The position numbers were made by a program, and so were the translations under genes. The notes beneath the pieces are model-generated. The model saw only the letters and a list, made by a program, of their open reading frames with translations. It had not been told where the DNA came from and searched no databases. Below are positions 25,720-33,228 of a stretch of DNA of 64,000 nucleotides, piece after piece. The DNA comes from Streptomyces roseochromogenus subsp. oscitans DS 12.976 (GTDB lineage: Bacteria > Actinomycetota > Actinomycetes > Streptomycetales > Streptomycetaceae). The stretch lies in the NCBI RefSeq assembly GCF_000497445.1, contig NZ_CM002285.1, forward strand, positions 9,108,161-9,172,160, given 5' to 3'. How positions within the stretch are numbered: the stretch's first letter is position 1; each line of letters opens with the position of its first letter.

Positions 25720-28470
25720 ATGCAGGTAACTCGCCGCCGCCGTCCAGTCGAGAAGGAGTACTTCGACCTGTTCGGCAGACGAGTCGGCCGCCGGGCGACG
25801 CTGGTCACGGCATGCATCACCACGGTCGCCCTGGCCACCGGAACCGCCGTCGCGTCCACGCGCCAGTTCAGCACCGATCAGGTCGGCCAGGTCACCGCCA
25901 AGGGCCAGGTCGTCGCCGGCGACCAGTACATCTCCCCGTACGGCAACCGCCTCGTCCTCAACGACGGCAAAATCATGTCGTCCACGGTCAGCCCGGACGG
26001 CAGCCACCTCGCGGCTGCGGTCACCGACGGCGATGCGGCGCTGGTCGTCGTGGACCTCGAGACCGGGCAGATCAAGCAGCGCGTCGGCACCAACGCGGCG
26101 GACGACCTGCGCATCAGCAGTGGGTCCGTCGGCCAGGAAGGCCCGACGTACTCGCCCGACGGCAAGCAGCTGTGGCTCGGTCAGACCGACGGCTACACCA
26201 AGTTCACCGTGAACGCGGACGGCACCCTCGCCAACCCGACGACCGTCAGGATTCCCGCTGACGGCAGCAAGCACGCCCTGGTGGCCGCGGCGGTGTTCTC
26301 GGCCGACGGCTCCACCGTGTACTCCGCGGTCAACGGCCAGAACAAGGTGGTCGCCATCGACGCGGCGACCGGGACCGTCAAGCAGAGCTGGTCCGTGGGC
26401 AACGCCCCGCGCGGCATGGTCCAGGTCGGCGGCAAGCTCTACGTCAGCAACGAGGGCGGTCGTCCGGCGAAGCCCGACGACACCACGATCAACTCCTATG
26501 GCACCCAGGTGCCCGCCAACCCGAAGACCGGTGCCACCACGACCGGCACGGTCAGCGTCATCGACCTGGAGGACCCGTCCGCCGCCGTCGGCAGCATCGA
26601 CGTAGGTCTGCACCCGACGGCCGTGTACGCCAAGCACGGAGCGGTGTTCGTCACCAACACCGCGGACAACAACGTGTCCGTCATCAACACCGCCAAGGAC
26701 AAGGTCGTACAGACCATCTCCACCCAGCCGTGGCCGGAGGCGTCCGTCGGGTACGAGCCCGACGCGGTGACCCTCACCGACGACGGCCACCTGCTGGTGA
26801 CCCTCGGCCGCGCCAATGCCGTGGCCGTCTACCGGTACACCTCCCCCCAGGAACCGGTCAGCTACGTCGGCCTGCTCCCGACGGACTACTTCCCCGCGGA
26901 GATCACCACCGTGGGCAAGAAGGTCGTCGTCTCCAACACCCGTGGTATCGACGCTCGCCGCCCCGACAGCGCCGGCCACGGCACCCATGACACGACGTCC
27001 AGCCTCACCCAGTTCACGCTGCCCGGCGACCGGGTCATCAGGGCCGAGACCGCCAAGGTCTTCCAGCAGAACGGCTGGACCCCCGGCTCGGTCAGGCTGG
27101 CCCAGGGCACGAGCCACGCGCAGCCGGTGCCGGTCCCGCGGCGGATCGGCGACCCTTCGACGATCAAGCACGTCTTCCTCATCGTCAAGGAGAACCGGAC
27201 CTACGACCAGGTCTACGGCGACATCCCGAAGGGCAACGGCGACCCGTCGCTGACACAGTTCGGCGAGAACGTGACGCCGAACCAGCACGCGCTGGCCGAG
27301 CAGTTCGGGCTGTACGACAACACCTACGACATCGGCACGAACTCCGCCGAGGGCCACAACTGGCTGATGCAGGCCGACAACCCGGAGTACACCGAGTCCT
27401 CGGCCGGTGAGTACGCGCGCAGCTACGACACCGAGGACGACGCTCTCGGCCACCAGAAGTCGGGCTTCCTGTGGAGCGGTGCGCAGGCGGCCGGCAACAG
27501 CGTGCGGGACTTCGGCGAGTTCCAGCAGTTCCTGACCAAGCCGGCGGACGCGAGCTGGCAGAACCTGTACTGCGACGCCAAGAACATGGCCGCGACCGGG
27601 CAGGGCACCGCCTACCCGCTGAACTCGTCCTCGCCGATCCCGTCGCTCAACAGCGTGTCGGTGCCCGGTTTCCCGAAGTTCGACACCAGCGTCCCGGACG
27701 TCTACCGGGAGCAGATCTGGAAGCAGGACTTCGAGAAGAACGGTCCGGCGAACCTGAACATGTTCTGGCTCTCCAGCGACCACACCGGTGGTCCGGCGAG
27801 CCCGGCCGCCCAGGTCGCCGACAACGACCTCGCGACCGGCCGGATCGTCGACGAGATCTCCCAGAGCAAGTACTGGAAGGACTCGGCGATCTTCGTCGTC
27901 GAGGACGACTCCCAGGCCGGCCTCGACCACATCGACGGCCACCGCGCCCCGATCCAGATCATCAGCCCCTGGGCCCAGCACGGCACCGTCGACGACCACT
28001 ACTACTCGCAGATCACGATGATCCGGACCATCGAGCAGATCCTCGGGATCCACCCGATGAACCAGAAGGACAGTGCGGCCACGCCGATGACCGGGGCGTT
28101 CACCCGGAGGCCGGACTACACGCCGTTCACCGCGCTGCCCAACCGGACCTCGCTGACCGACGGCCTGCAGACCCCGCCCTCCTGCGGAGTGGACAACCCG
28201 GCCGCGCAGGACCCCAAGGCGGCGGTCGTGCCGTCGGCGAAGGTACCGGCGGACAAGCAGTCGCTCGCGGCCCAGTGGAACGCCTGGAAGTCGCAGCAGC
28301 GGCTGACCGGCACCAACGCCGTGCCCGACTACGCGAACCCCGCGCAGATGAACCACCTCACGTGGTACGAGACCTACAACTGGACCAAGCCGTACCCCGG
28401 TGAGAACAAGATCTACGCCCCGAACGACGTACCGGGCGCGTACATCCCGTCCACGGAGAACGACGGCTGA
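25720..28470 (+). CDS. YncE-like beta-propeller / phosphoesterase fusion protein
   Basis: A 916-residue exported protein. An N-terminal hydrophobic segment (ATLVTACITTVALATGT) serves as signal or anchor. Residues 60-430 form a YVTN-type propeller with repeats such as VVVDLETGQI, VVAIDAATGTV and VSVIDLEDPS. Residues 465-900 are a phosphoesterase domain of the PF04185 (alkaline phosphatase-fold) type, with HVFLIVKENRTYDQVYG carrying the first metal site, EGHNWLMQAD, and VEDDSQAGLDHIDGHRAP near the last. It is the third gene of an operon with the ABC pair. Substrate unknown; a phosphodiester or phospholipid outside the membrane is plausible. Confidence 0.87.
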   Translation: MQVTRRRRPVEKEYFDLFGRRVGRRATLVTACITTVALATGTAVASTRQFSTDQVGQVTAKGQVVAGDQYISPYGNRLVLNDGKIMSSTVSPDGSHLAAAVTDGDAALVVVDLETGQIKQRVGTNAADDLRISSGSVGQEGPTYSPDGKQLWLGQTDGYTKFTVNADGTLANPTTVRIPADGSKHALVAAAVFSADGSTVYSAVNGQNKVVAIDAATGTVKQSWSVGNAPRGMVQVGGKLYVSNEGGRPAKPDDTTINSYGTQVPANPKTGATTTGTVSVIDLEDPSAAVGSIDVGLHPTAVYAKHGAVFVTNTADNNVSVINTAKDKVVQTISTQPWPEASVGYEPDAVTLTDDGHLLVTLGRANAVAVYRYTSPQEPVSYVGLLPTDYFPAEITTVGKKVVVSNTRGIDARRPDSAGHGTHDTTSSLTQFTLPGDRVIRAETAKVFQQNGWTPGSVRLAQGTSHAQPVPVPRRIGDPSTIKHVFLIVKENRTYDQVYGDIPKGNGDPSLTQFGENVTPNQHALAEQFGLYDNTYDIGTNSAEGHNWLMQADNPEYTESSAGEYARSYDTEDDALGHQKSGFLWSGAQAAGNSVRDFGEFQQFLTKPADASWQNLYCDAKNMAATGQGTAYPLNSSSPIPSLNSVSVPGFPKFDTSVPDVYREQIWKQDFEKNGPANLNMFWLSSDHTGGPASPAAQVADNDLATGRIVDEISQSKYWKDSAIFVVEDDSQAGLDHIDGHRAPIQIISPWAQHGTVDDHYYSQITMIRTIEQILGIHPMNQKDSAATPMTGAFTRRPDYTPFTALPNRTSLTDGLQTPPSCGVDNPAAQDPKAAVVPSAKVPADKQSLAAQWNAWKSQQRLTGTNAVPDYANPAQMNHLTWYETYNWTKPYPGENKIYAPNDVPGAYIPSTENDG

Positions 28471-28488
28471 CGCAGCCTGGCTCAGGCC

Positions 28489-28528
28489 GAGGGCCCTTGG
28501 CCGGCATCACCGCCGGCCAAGGGCCCTC
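28489..28528 (+). terminator. Perfect 17-bp stem terminator of the ABC/phosphoesterase operon
   Basis: GAGGGCCCTTGGCCGGC and GCCGGCCAAGGGCCCTC pair without mismatch around ATCACC, 19 bases after the stop codon. No T-run follows, as is usual in this group. Confidence 0.85.
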
Positions 28529-28551
28529 GCCGTCTCCGGACGCGTCCGCCC

Positions 28552-28575
28552 GGCGGGATGGCGGGATGGCGGGAG
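28552..28575. repeat. Tandem repeat, 3 x 8 bp
   Basis: GGCGGGAT, GGCGGGAT and GGCGGGAG lie end to end in the leader of the universal stress protein gene. Function unknown; replication slippage is the simplest origin. Confidence 0.6.
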
Positions 28576-28640
28576 CGCGTGCAGCGTGGAAACGGAGGGG
28601 CAGTCGACGGGGTGGGTGAGCCATGGGAGAGGTGGGACAC

Positions 28641-29084
28641 ATGGAACGGGATGCCTCCGAGCGTCGGGTGGTCGTCGGTGTCGACGGGTCGTCGTCCTCG
28701 TACGAGGCCCTGCGCTGGGCCGTGCGCTACGCGGGACTCGTCGGCGGCACCGTGGAGGCGGTCGCGGTGTGGGAGCTGCCGGGGCTGTACGGCTGGTCGG
28801 CGCCCGCCGTGGACATGGACGTCGACGAGGAGGAGACCCGGCAGCGCATGCGGAAGGAGCTGACCGACGTGCTCGGCCCGGACGCGGCCGACTCGGTCCG
28901 CAGCCATGTGGTGCACGGCAACCCCGCCGACGTGCTGCTGCGCGCGGCCGAAGGAGCCGAGGTCCTGGTCGTCGGCAGCAGGGGCAGGGGCGGGTTCGCG
29001 GCCGCTCTGCTCGGCTCGGTCAGCCAGCATGTGTCGCAGCATGCGAGCTGCCCGGTCGTGATCGTGCGGGCCCAGAAGCGGTGA
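28641..29084 (+). CDS. Universal stress protein (UspA family)
   Basis: A 147-residue single-domain USP. RVVVGVDGSSSSYEALRWAV at the N terminus and the nucleotide-binding motif VVGSRGRGGFAAALLGSVSQ then HASCPVVIVR mark the ATP-binding subgroup. I chose ATG 28641, which has GAGGTGGG about 5 bases upstream; ATG 28623 is in frame and would add six residues. In related actinobacteria such proteins belong to the dormancy/hypoxia regulon, and this one stands beside a DevR-like regulator. Confidence 0.9.
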   Translation: MERDASERRVVVGVDGSSSSYEALRWAVRYAGLVGGTVEAVAVWELPGLYGWSAPAVDMDVDEEETRQRMRKELTDVLGPDAADSVRSHVVHGNPADVLLRAAEGAEVLVVGSRGRGGFAAALLGSVSQHVSQHASCPVVIVRAQKR

Positions 29085-29128
29085 CCTGAGTCCCTGAGGG
29101 TCTGGGTGGGTCCGGGCCCGGGTGCCCT

Positions 29129-29830
29129 TCAGCGGTTCACGTGTTCCCCGGAGCCCCGCGGTTCCAGGTGGGACGCGAGGACCGCCGCCTGGACCCGGCG
29201 CTGGACGCCGAGTTTGGACAGCATCCGGGAGATGTGGTTCTTGACGGTCTTCTCCGACAGATACAGCTTCCTGCCGATCTCGCGGTTCGTGAGACCGTCC
29301 CCGATCAGCGCGAGGATGTCCCGTTCCCGCGGCGACAGGCCCGCCAGTTCGGACGGCAGCGAGGGCGTTTCCGCCGGATCGGTGCGCAGGGAGCGCATCA
29401 GGCGGGCGGTGGTCGCCGGGTCGAGCATCGACTGCCCCGAGGCGACGGTGCGTACCGCGGAGACGAGATCCGACCCCTTGATCTGCTTCAGCACATATCC
29501 CGAGGCGCCGGCCATGATGGCGTTCAGCAGGGCGTCCTCATCGTCGAACGAGGTCAGCATCAGACACGCGAGTTCCGGCATCCGGCTGCGCAGCTCCCGG
29601 CAGACCGAGATGCCGTCCCCGTCCGGCAGCCGTACGTCCAGCACGGCGACGTCGGGCCGCAGCGCGGGGCCGCGGACGAGGGCGTGCTCGGCGGTGTCCG
29701 CGTCGCCGACCACCGAGATGTCCGGTTCGGCGTCGAGCAGGTCCGTGAGACCGCGCCGTACGACCTCGTGATCATCCAGCAGGAACACGCGGATCGGGTG
29801 CTGCTCCGTGAAGATGCGTGTCTCGGTCAT
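29129..29830 (-). CDS. NarL/FixJ-type response regulator, DevR/DosR-like
   Basis: A 233-residue regulator. The receiver domain has the acidic pair DD at residues 19-20, phospho-acceptor Asp at about 65 in VAVLDVRLPDGDG, Thr/Ser in MLTSFDDEDAL and Lys in YVLKQIKGSDL; QIKG-x-DL is typical of DevR. The LuxR-type HTH (LSPRERDILALIGDGLTNRE to KTVKNHISRMLSKLG) occupies residues 160-215. I chose ATG 29830 because GAGAGG precedes it by 5 bases. The cognate kinase is probably the double-GAF protein at 33229. A GGGCC-N4-GGCCC palindrome lies 85 bases upstream, suggesting autoregulation. Confidence 0.9.
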   Translation of the reverse strand: MTETRIFTEQHPIRVFLLDDHEVVRRGLTDLLDAEPDISVVGDADTAEHALVRGPALRPDVAVLDVRLPDGDGISVCRELRSRMPELACLMLTSFDDEDALLNAIMAGASGYVLKQIKGSDLVSAVRTVASGQSMLDPATTARLMRSLRTDPAETPSLPSELAGLSPRERDILALIGDGLTNREIGRKLYLSEKTVKNHISRMLSKLGVQRRVQAAVLASHLEPRGSGEHVNR

Positions 29831-29914
29831 GACGACCTCTCGTTTCCCCGGGTACAGACAGACCGCGGGCTGTCCACGAGGCTGATCATCCATCCATCGG
29901 CGTCGTACGGGCTA

Positions 29915-29928
29915 GGGCCGACCGGCCC
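29915..29928. promoter_or_regulatory. DevR-box-like palindrome upstream of the response regulator gene
   Basis: GGGCCGACCGGCCC has 5-base half sites with a 4-base spacer, the geometry of the mycobacterial DevR core GGGAC-N4-GTCCC. It lies 85-98 bases before the regulator start. Similar sites occur at 30795, 30849 and, with one mismatch, 33112. Confidence 0.5.
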
Positions 29929-29994
29929 CACTCACTCCATGATCGTCGCGCGCGATGTCGAACCGCGTACGACACGACCTGGCAGCGGGCCTCC

Positions 29995-30340
29995 TGGCGA
30001 TGTCGTCCCCGCGCGCGGGAAGACCTTGAGCAGATCGGCGCGGCTGACAATGCCCCGGAGCAGCCCCGCCTCGTCCACCACCGGCAGCCGCTTGACTCGC
30101 TCTCATGCCATGGTGTGTGCGGCCTCGGCAAGGGTGGCGTCGGCCCGGACGGTGACGGCGGGGGACGGCATGAGGTTCTCGGCGGTGGGGGCGTCGGCCT
30201 CGTAGACCACGCCGACGACCCGGCCCGCGCCCTCCAGCACGGGCAGGGTGCTGACCTGTCGGTCCCGCATCAGCGGCATGATCTCCTCGACGGGGGCGTG
30301 CCGACCGACGGCGGCCACCAGGCCTCCCGGGTGGGCCGTT
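29995..30340 (-). pseudogene. Broken CBS-domain protein gene
   Basis: Minus-strand sequence from about 30340 reads AAVGRHAPVEEIMPLMRDRQ, VSTLPVLEGAGRVVGVVYEA and MPSPAVTVRADATLAEAAHT, two CBS units. A TGA at 30103-30105 (CGA to TGA by comparison with the intact paralogue at 35092) interrupts it. ERVKRLPVVDEAGLLRGIVS follows in frame, then a frameshift after LLKVFPRA. The BON domain present in the paralogue is missing, and the first beta strand with its start codon is also lost. It is therefore a degenerate relative of the CBS-BON gene 5 kb away. Confidence 0.7.
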
Positions 30341-30365
30341 CGGTTCCCGGTCGGCTGGGCGCACG

Positions 30366-30758
30366 TCAGCCGTATGGGGCCCCGGCCTGAGGCTGGGGGA
30401 GTTGTGCATGCAGCTCGAAGACGTCCCCCAGGCCCGTCACCCGCAAGATCCGCCGGAAGGCCGCGCTCTCCGTGACCAGCCTCAACCGGCCCCGCCGGGC
30501 CAGCGTGCGGTTGCGTGTGCGGCACAGGACCCCGAGGCCGGCGCAGTCGATGAACGTGACCGGCCGCAGGTCCAGCACCAGGTCGGGGCGGTGGCACGCG
30601 GTCAGGACGTCGAGCCGTTCCGACAGGGTCGGCGCGGTCAGCGCGTCGATGGCGCCGTGCAGAGACACGACGGTGGTCCCGTCGGCCACGCGCTGGGCCT
30701 TGACCACGTCCTGTTCGGTGTGGTCCGCCGCCACGCCGGCCGGGTCGCTCTCGGACAT
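30366..30758 (-). CDS. STAS-domain protein (anti-sigma factor antagonist-like)
   Basis: A 130-residue protein with the STAS fold: VADGTTVVSLHGAIDALTAP, then LVLDLRPVTFIDCAGLGVL and a C-terminal helix. In SpoIIAA-type antagonists the phosphorylated residue is the Ser in D-S-S/A-G; here that position is Cys (FIDCAG, residue about 72). Regulation by serine phosphorylation at the usual site is therefore unlikely; a redox switch is possible but speculative. ATG at 30758. A GGGCC-N4-GGCCC palindrome lies 37 bases upstream, linking it to the DevR-like regulon. Confidence 0.82.
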   Translation of the reverse strand: MSESDPAGVAADHTEQDVVKAQRVADGTTVVSLHGAIDALTAPTLSERLDVLTACHRPDLVLDLRPVTFIDCAGLGVLCRTRNRTLARRGRLRLVTESAAFRRILRVTGLGDVFELHAQLPQPQAGAPYG

Positions 30759-30794
30759 GGCACGAGGGAAACGGGGACGCGGGACCGAGCGGTA

Positions 30795-30808
30795 GGGCCG
30801 TTCGGCCC
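30795..30808. promoter_or_regulatory. DevR-box-like palindrome upstream of the STAS gene
   Basis: GGGCCGTTCGGCCC, a 5-4-5 perfect palindrome 37-50 bases before the start at 30758. Same geometry as the site at 29915. Confidence 0.5.
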
Positions 30809-30848
30809 TGGGCGCCGGTCCATACGGGGCAGGCTCGCCCGCGCGGCA

Positions 30849-30862
30849 GGGCCGGACGGCCC
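30849..30862. promoter_or_regulatory. DevR-box-like palindrome between STAS and alcohol dehydrogenase genes
   Basis: GGGCCGGACGGCCC, perfect 5-4-5 palindrome 128 bases before the dehydrogenase start and 91 bases before the STAS start, so it could serve either of the divergent genes. Together with 30795 it forms a pair of sites with centres 54 bases apart. Confidence 0.5.
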
Positions 30863-30989
30863 AAGCGGGACCGACGGGCCAGTGGCGAAGCTGTATGTGC
30901 GGGCGGTCTCGGTCTCGTGCCGGAATCACGGAACCCGCGGCGGGCCGACGAAGAGCAAGTGGGCCGACGAAGAGGAACAGGGAGCTGCC

Positions 30990-32060
30990 ATGAAGGGCTT
31001 CGTCTTCCACGGTCCGGGACAGGCGTCCTGGCAGGACGTCCCGGACCCCGCCCTCAAGGAACCCACCGACGCCATCGTGAAGGTCGGTGTCGTCACCATA
31101 TGCGGGACGGACCTGCACATCCTCAAGGGCGACGTCCCCGAGGTCCGCTCCGGCACGGTGCTCGGCCATGAGGCGGTCGGCGAGATCGTCGAGATCGGCG
31201 GCGATGTGCGCTCCGTACGGCCCGGGGACCGGGTGCTGATCTCCTGCGTCAGTTCCTGCGGCCGGTGCCGGTTCTGCCGGGACGGCGCCTACGGGCAGTG
31301 CCGGGGCGGCGGAGGCTGGATCCTGGGCCATCTGATCGACGGCACCCAGGCCGAGTACGTCCGTGTGCCCTACGCCGACCTGTCCGTCCACCCGTTGCCC
31401 GCCACCCTGCGCGGCGAGGACGCCGTCCTGTTCGCGGACATCTTCCCGACCTCCTACGAGGTGGGCGTCCTCAACGGGCAGGTACGCCCCGGGGACACCG
31501 TGGTGATCGTCGGCGCCGGACCGATCGGGCTCGCGGCGATCGCCACGGCCCGCTTGTTCGCTCCGGAACGGATCATCTCGGTCGATCTGGCACCGGCCCG
31601 GCTGGAGGCCGCCCGGAGGCTCGGCGCAGACGCCGTGGCCGATGTCCACGAGGCACCCGGCCAACTGGTCGCCGACCTGACCGACGGACTCGGCGCGGAC
31701 GTGGTCATGGAGGCGGTCGGCGTACCGGAGAGCTTCGAGCTGTGCACCCGCATGGTCCGTCCCGGCGGGCATGTGGCCAACATCGGCGTGCACGGCAAGC
31801 CCGCCACGCTGCACCTCGAAGACCTGTGGAGCAAGGACGTGACCATCACGACCGGCCTGGTGGACACCTACTCCACGCCCGTCCTGCTGCGGCTGGCCAC
31901 CGCAGGCCGGCTGCCGACGGGGCAACTGGTCACCCACACGTTCCCGCTGGAGCAGATGGCGGAGGCGTACGACGTCTTCGCCAAGGCCGCCCAGACCGGC
32001 GCGCTCAAGGTGGTGCTCGGCGGGGAGCAGCACGCGGAAGTCGCCGTTCCCGCGGCCTGA
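30990..32060 (+). CDS. Zinc-dependent alcohol dehydrogenase (MDR family)
   Basis: A 356-residue medium-chain dehydrogenase. Catalytic zinc ligands are expected at Cys in TICGTDLH and His-Glu in GHEAVGE; the structural zinc loop has four cysteines within SCGRCRFCRDGAYGQC. The Rossmann motif VVIVGAGPIGLAAIATARLF and the following acidic residue in SVDLAP suggest NAD rather than NADP. It oxidises an alcohol or reduces an aldehyde in the cytosol. GGGAG precedes the ATG. The next gene begins 22 bases later, so the two form an operon in the dormancy-like region. Confidence 0.9.
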   Translation: MKGFVFHGPGQASWQDVPDPALKEPTDAIVKVGVVTICGTDLHILKGDVPEVRSGTVLGHEAVGEIVEIGGDVRSVRPGDRVLISCVSSCGRCRFCRDGAYGQCRGGGGWILGHLIDGTQAEYVRVPYADLSVHPLPATLRGEDAVLFADIFPTSYEVGVLNGQVRPGDTVVIVGAGPIGLAAIATARLFAPERIISVDLAPARLEAARRLGADAVADVHEAPGQLVADLTDGLGADVVMEAVGVPESFELCTRMVRPGGHVANIGVHGKPATLHLEDLWSKDVTITTGLVDTYSTPVLLRLATAGRLPTGQLVTHTFPLEQMAEAYDVFAKAAQTGALKVVLGGEQHAEVAVPAA

Positions 32061-32081
32061 TGGAGAAGGAGCGTGCCGGCC

Positions 32082-32846
32082 ATGACCGAACAGACGACGA
32101 GAGCCGACCTGGCGAACGTCGCGACCGAGGCGACGCCGGGCGAAGGGAACGGGCCGGCCATGACCCGACACACGACACCGACGAGGCGAGCGGACGCGGT
32201 GACCGAGGTGCCACTGGGCGACCTGGGCCGGCGGCTGGCCGCCCGGCGGGCACGGCTCGGCCTGACCCGAGGCGAGGTGGCCGACCGTGCCGACATGGCC
32301 GTCGGCTATCTCGGATATCTGGAGGAGCATCCCGGTGCGGCCCCCGGCACCGGCCCCCTGACCAGGCTGGCCAAGGCGCTGGAGACCACGGTGACCGAGC
32401 TGACCGGCGCCGCCGCCGACCTGCCACTCGGCCTCGGCCGTGCCGTACGCGAACCCCGTTTGACCGAGATGGGATCCGGCGAGTGCCGGGCGCTGCTGGG
32501 CTCGCACGGAGTGGGCCGGCTTGCGGTGTCCACCGCCACCGGGCCGGTGATCATGCCCGTGAACTACAGCGTCATCGACGGTTCGATCGTATTCCGGACC
32601 GGCCTCGGCGCGACCCCGTCCCTCGCGGCCGGCCAGGAAGTGGCCTTGGAGGTCGACCGCATCGACGACGCCTTCAGCCAGGGCTGGAGCGTTCTGGTGC
32701 GTGGACCCGCGCGGACGGTGACCGACCCGCGGGACATGCGTTGGTTCACCGAGCAGGCGTACAGCACCCCTTGGGCGGGCGGGGAGCGCCATGTGTGGGT
32801 GAGCATCGAGCCCCACACGGTGACCGGGCGCCGGATCACGACCTGA
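32082..32846 (+). CDS. XRE-type HTH / pyridoxamine 5'-phosphate oxidase-like fusion
   Basis: A 254-residue protein. Residues 45-110 form an HTH (LGDLGRRLAARRARLGLTRG, then VADRADMAVGYLGYLEEHPG), and residues 130-250 a split-barrel flavin-binding domain (LGSHGVGRLAVSTATGPVIM, PVNYSVIDGSIVFRTG). Such fusions are common in actinobacterial stress loci and probably sense or reduce a flavin/F420-linked substrate while binding DNA; this is inferred. ATG 32082 has AAGGAG 10 bases upstream. It follows the alcohol dehydrogenase closely. Confidence 0.85.
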   Translation: MTEQTTRADLANVATEATPGEGNGPAMTRHTTPTRRADAVTEVPLGDLGRRLAARRARLGLTRGEVADRADMAVGYLGYLEEHPGAAPGTGPLTRLAKALETTVTELTGAAADLPLGLGRAVREPRLTEMGSGECRALLGSHGVGRLAVSTATGPVIMPVNYSVIDGSIVFRTGLGATPSLAAGQEVALEVDRIDDAFSQGWSVLVRGPARTVTDPRDMRWFTEQAYSTPWAGGERHVWVSIEPHTVTGRRITT

Positions 32847-33228
32847 GCGCGGCCGGCACTCCCCTCGATCCGGCGTCCGGGGCGATGGCCTCGTGCCTCT
32901 CCAGTGCCGTTCGGTCCTCGGCCACAGTCCGGTCGCCGTCGAGGTACACAGTCGAGGTACACAGAGGAAGGCGGGCCGGCCAAGTGTCGGTGCCGTCCTG
33001 GAAGTCGTACACGTAGGGGACCTTGGCGGCCGTCGGACGGGAGCGGGCCGCCAGGGAGGTGCTCTCGGCCCCTGACCGGGCTGATCGGCTCGGCCGGGGC
33101 GGGCGGCAGGTGGGCCGCGGTGCCCAGCGTCGCGGTCGTCGGCTCGGCGTACCGGCCCCAGGCCGGAGCCGATACCGTGGAGGAGACCCGCCGGTGCGTG
33201 GTTCTGCGCCGACGGGATCTGGAGGGAC
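32847..33228. other. Intergenic stretch before the sensor kinase gene, with a 2 x 13 bp tandem repeat
   Basis: No gene supported. GTCGAGGTACACA occurs twice in tandem at 32938-32963. A near-match DevR-like box lies at 33112-33125. The rest is GC-rich without clear structure. Confidence 0.45.
33112..33125. promoter_or_regulatory. DevR-box-like site with one mismatch, upstream of the sensor kinase gene
   Basis: GGGCCGCGGTGCCC has the 5-4-5 geometry but the right half is TGCCC. It lies 104-117 bases before the kinase start. Weaker than the three perfect sites. Confidence 0.3.

Noticed and set aside
25561..28356. A 931-codon open frame antisense to the phosphoesterase gene
   Set aside because: Composition is Val/Gly/Arg/Asp-rich with no fold or motif, while the plus-strand reading has propeller repeats and catalytic motifs.
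29114..29127. GGGCC-N4-TGCCC, resembling the DevR-like box
   Set aside because: It lies between the 3' ends of convergent genes, not upstream of a start, and has one mismatch; probably chance at this GC.
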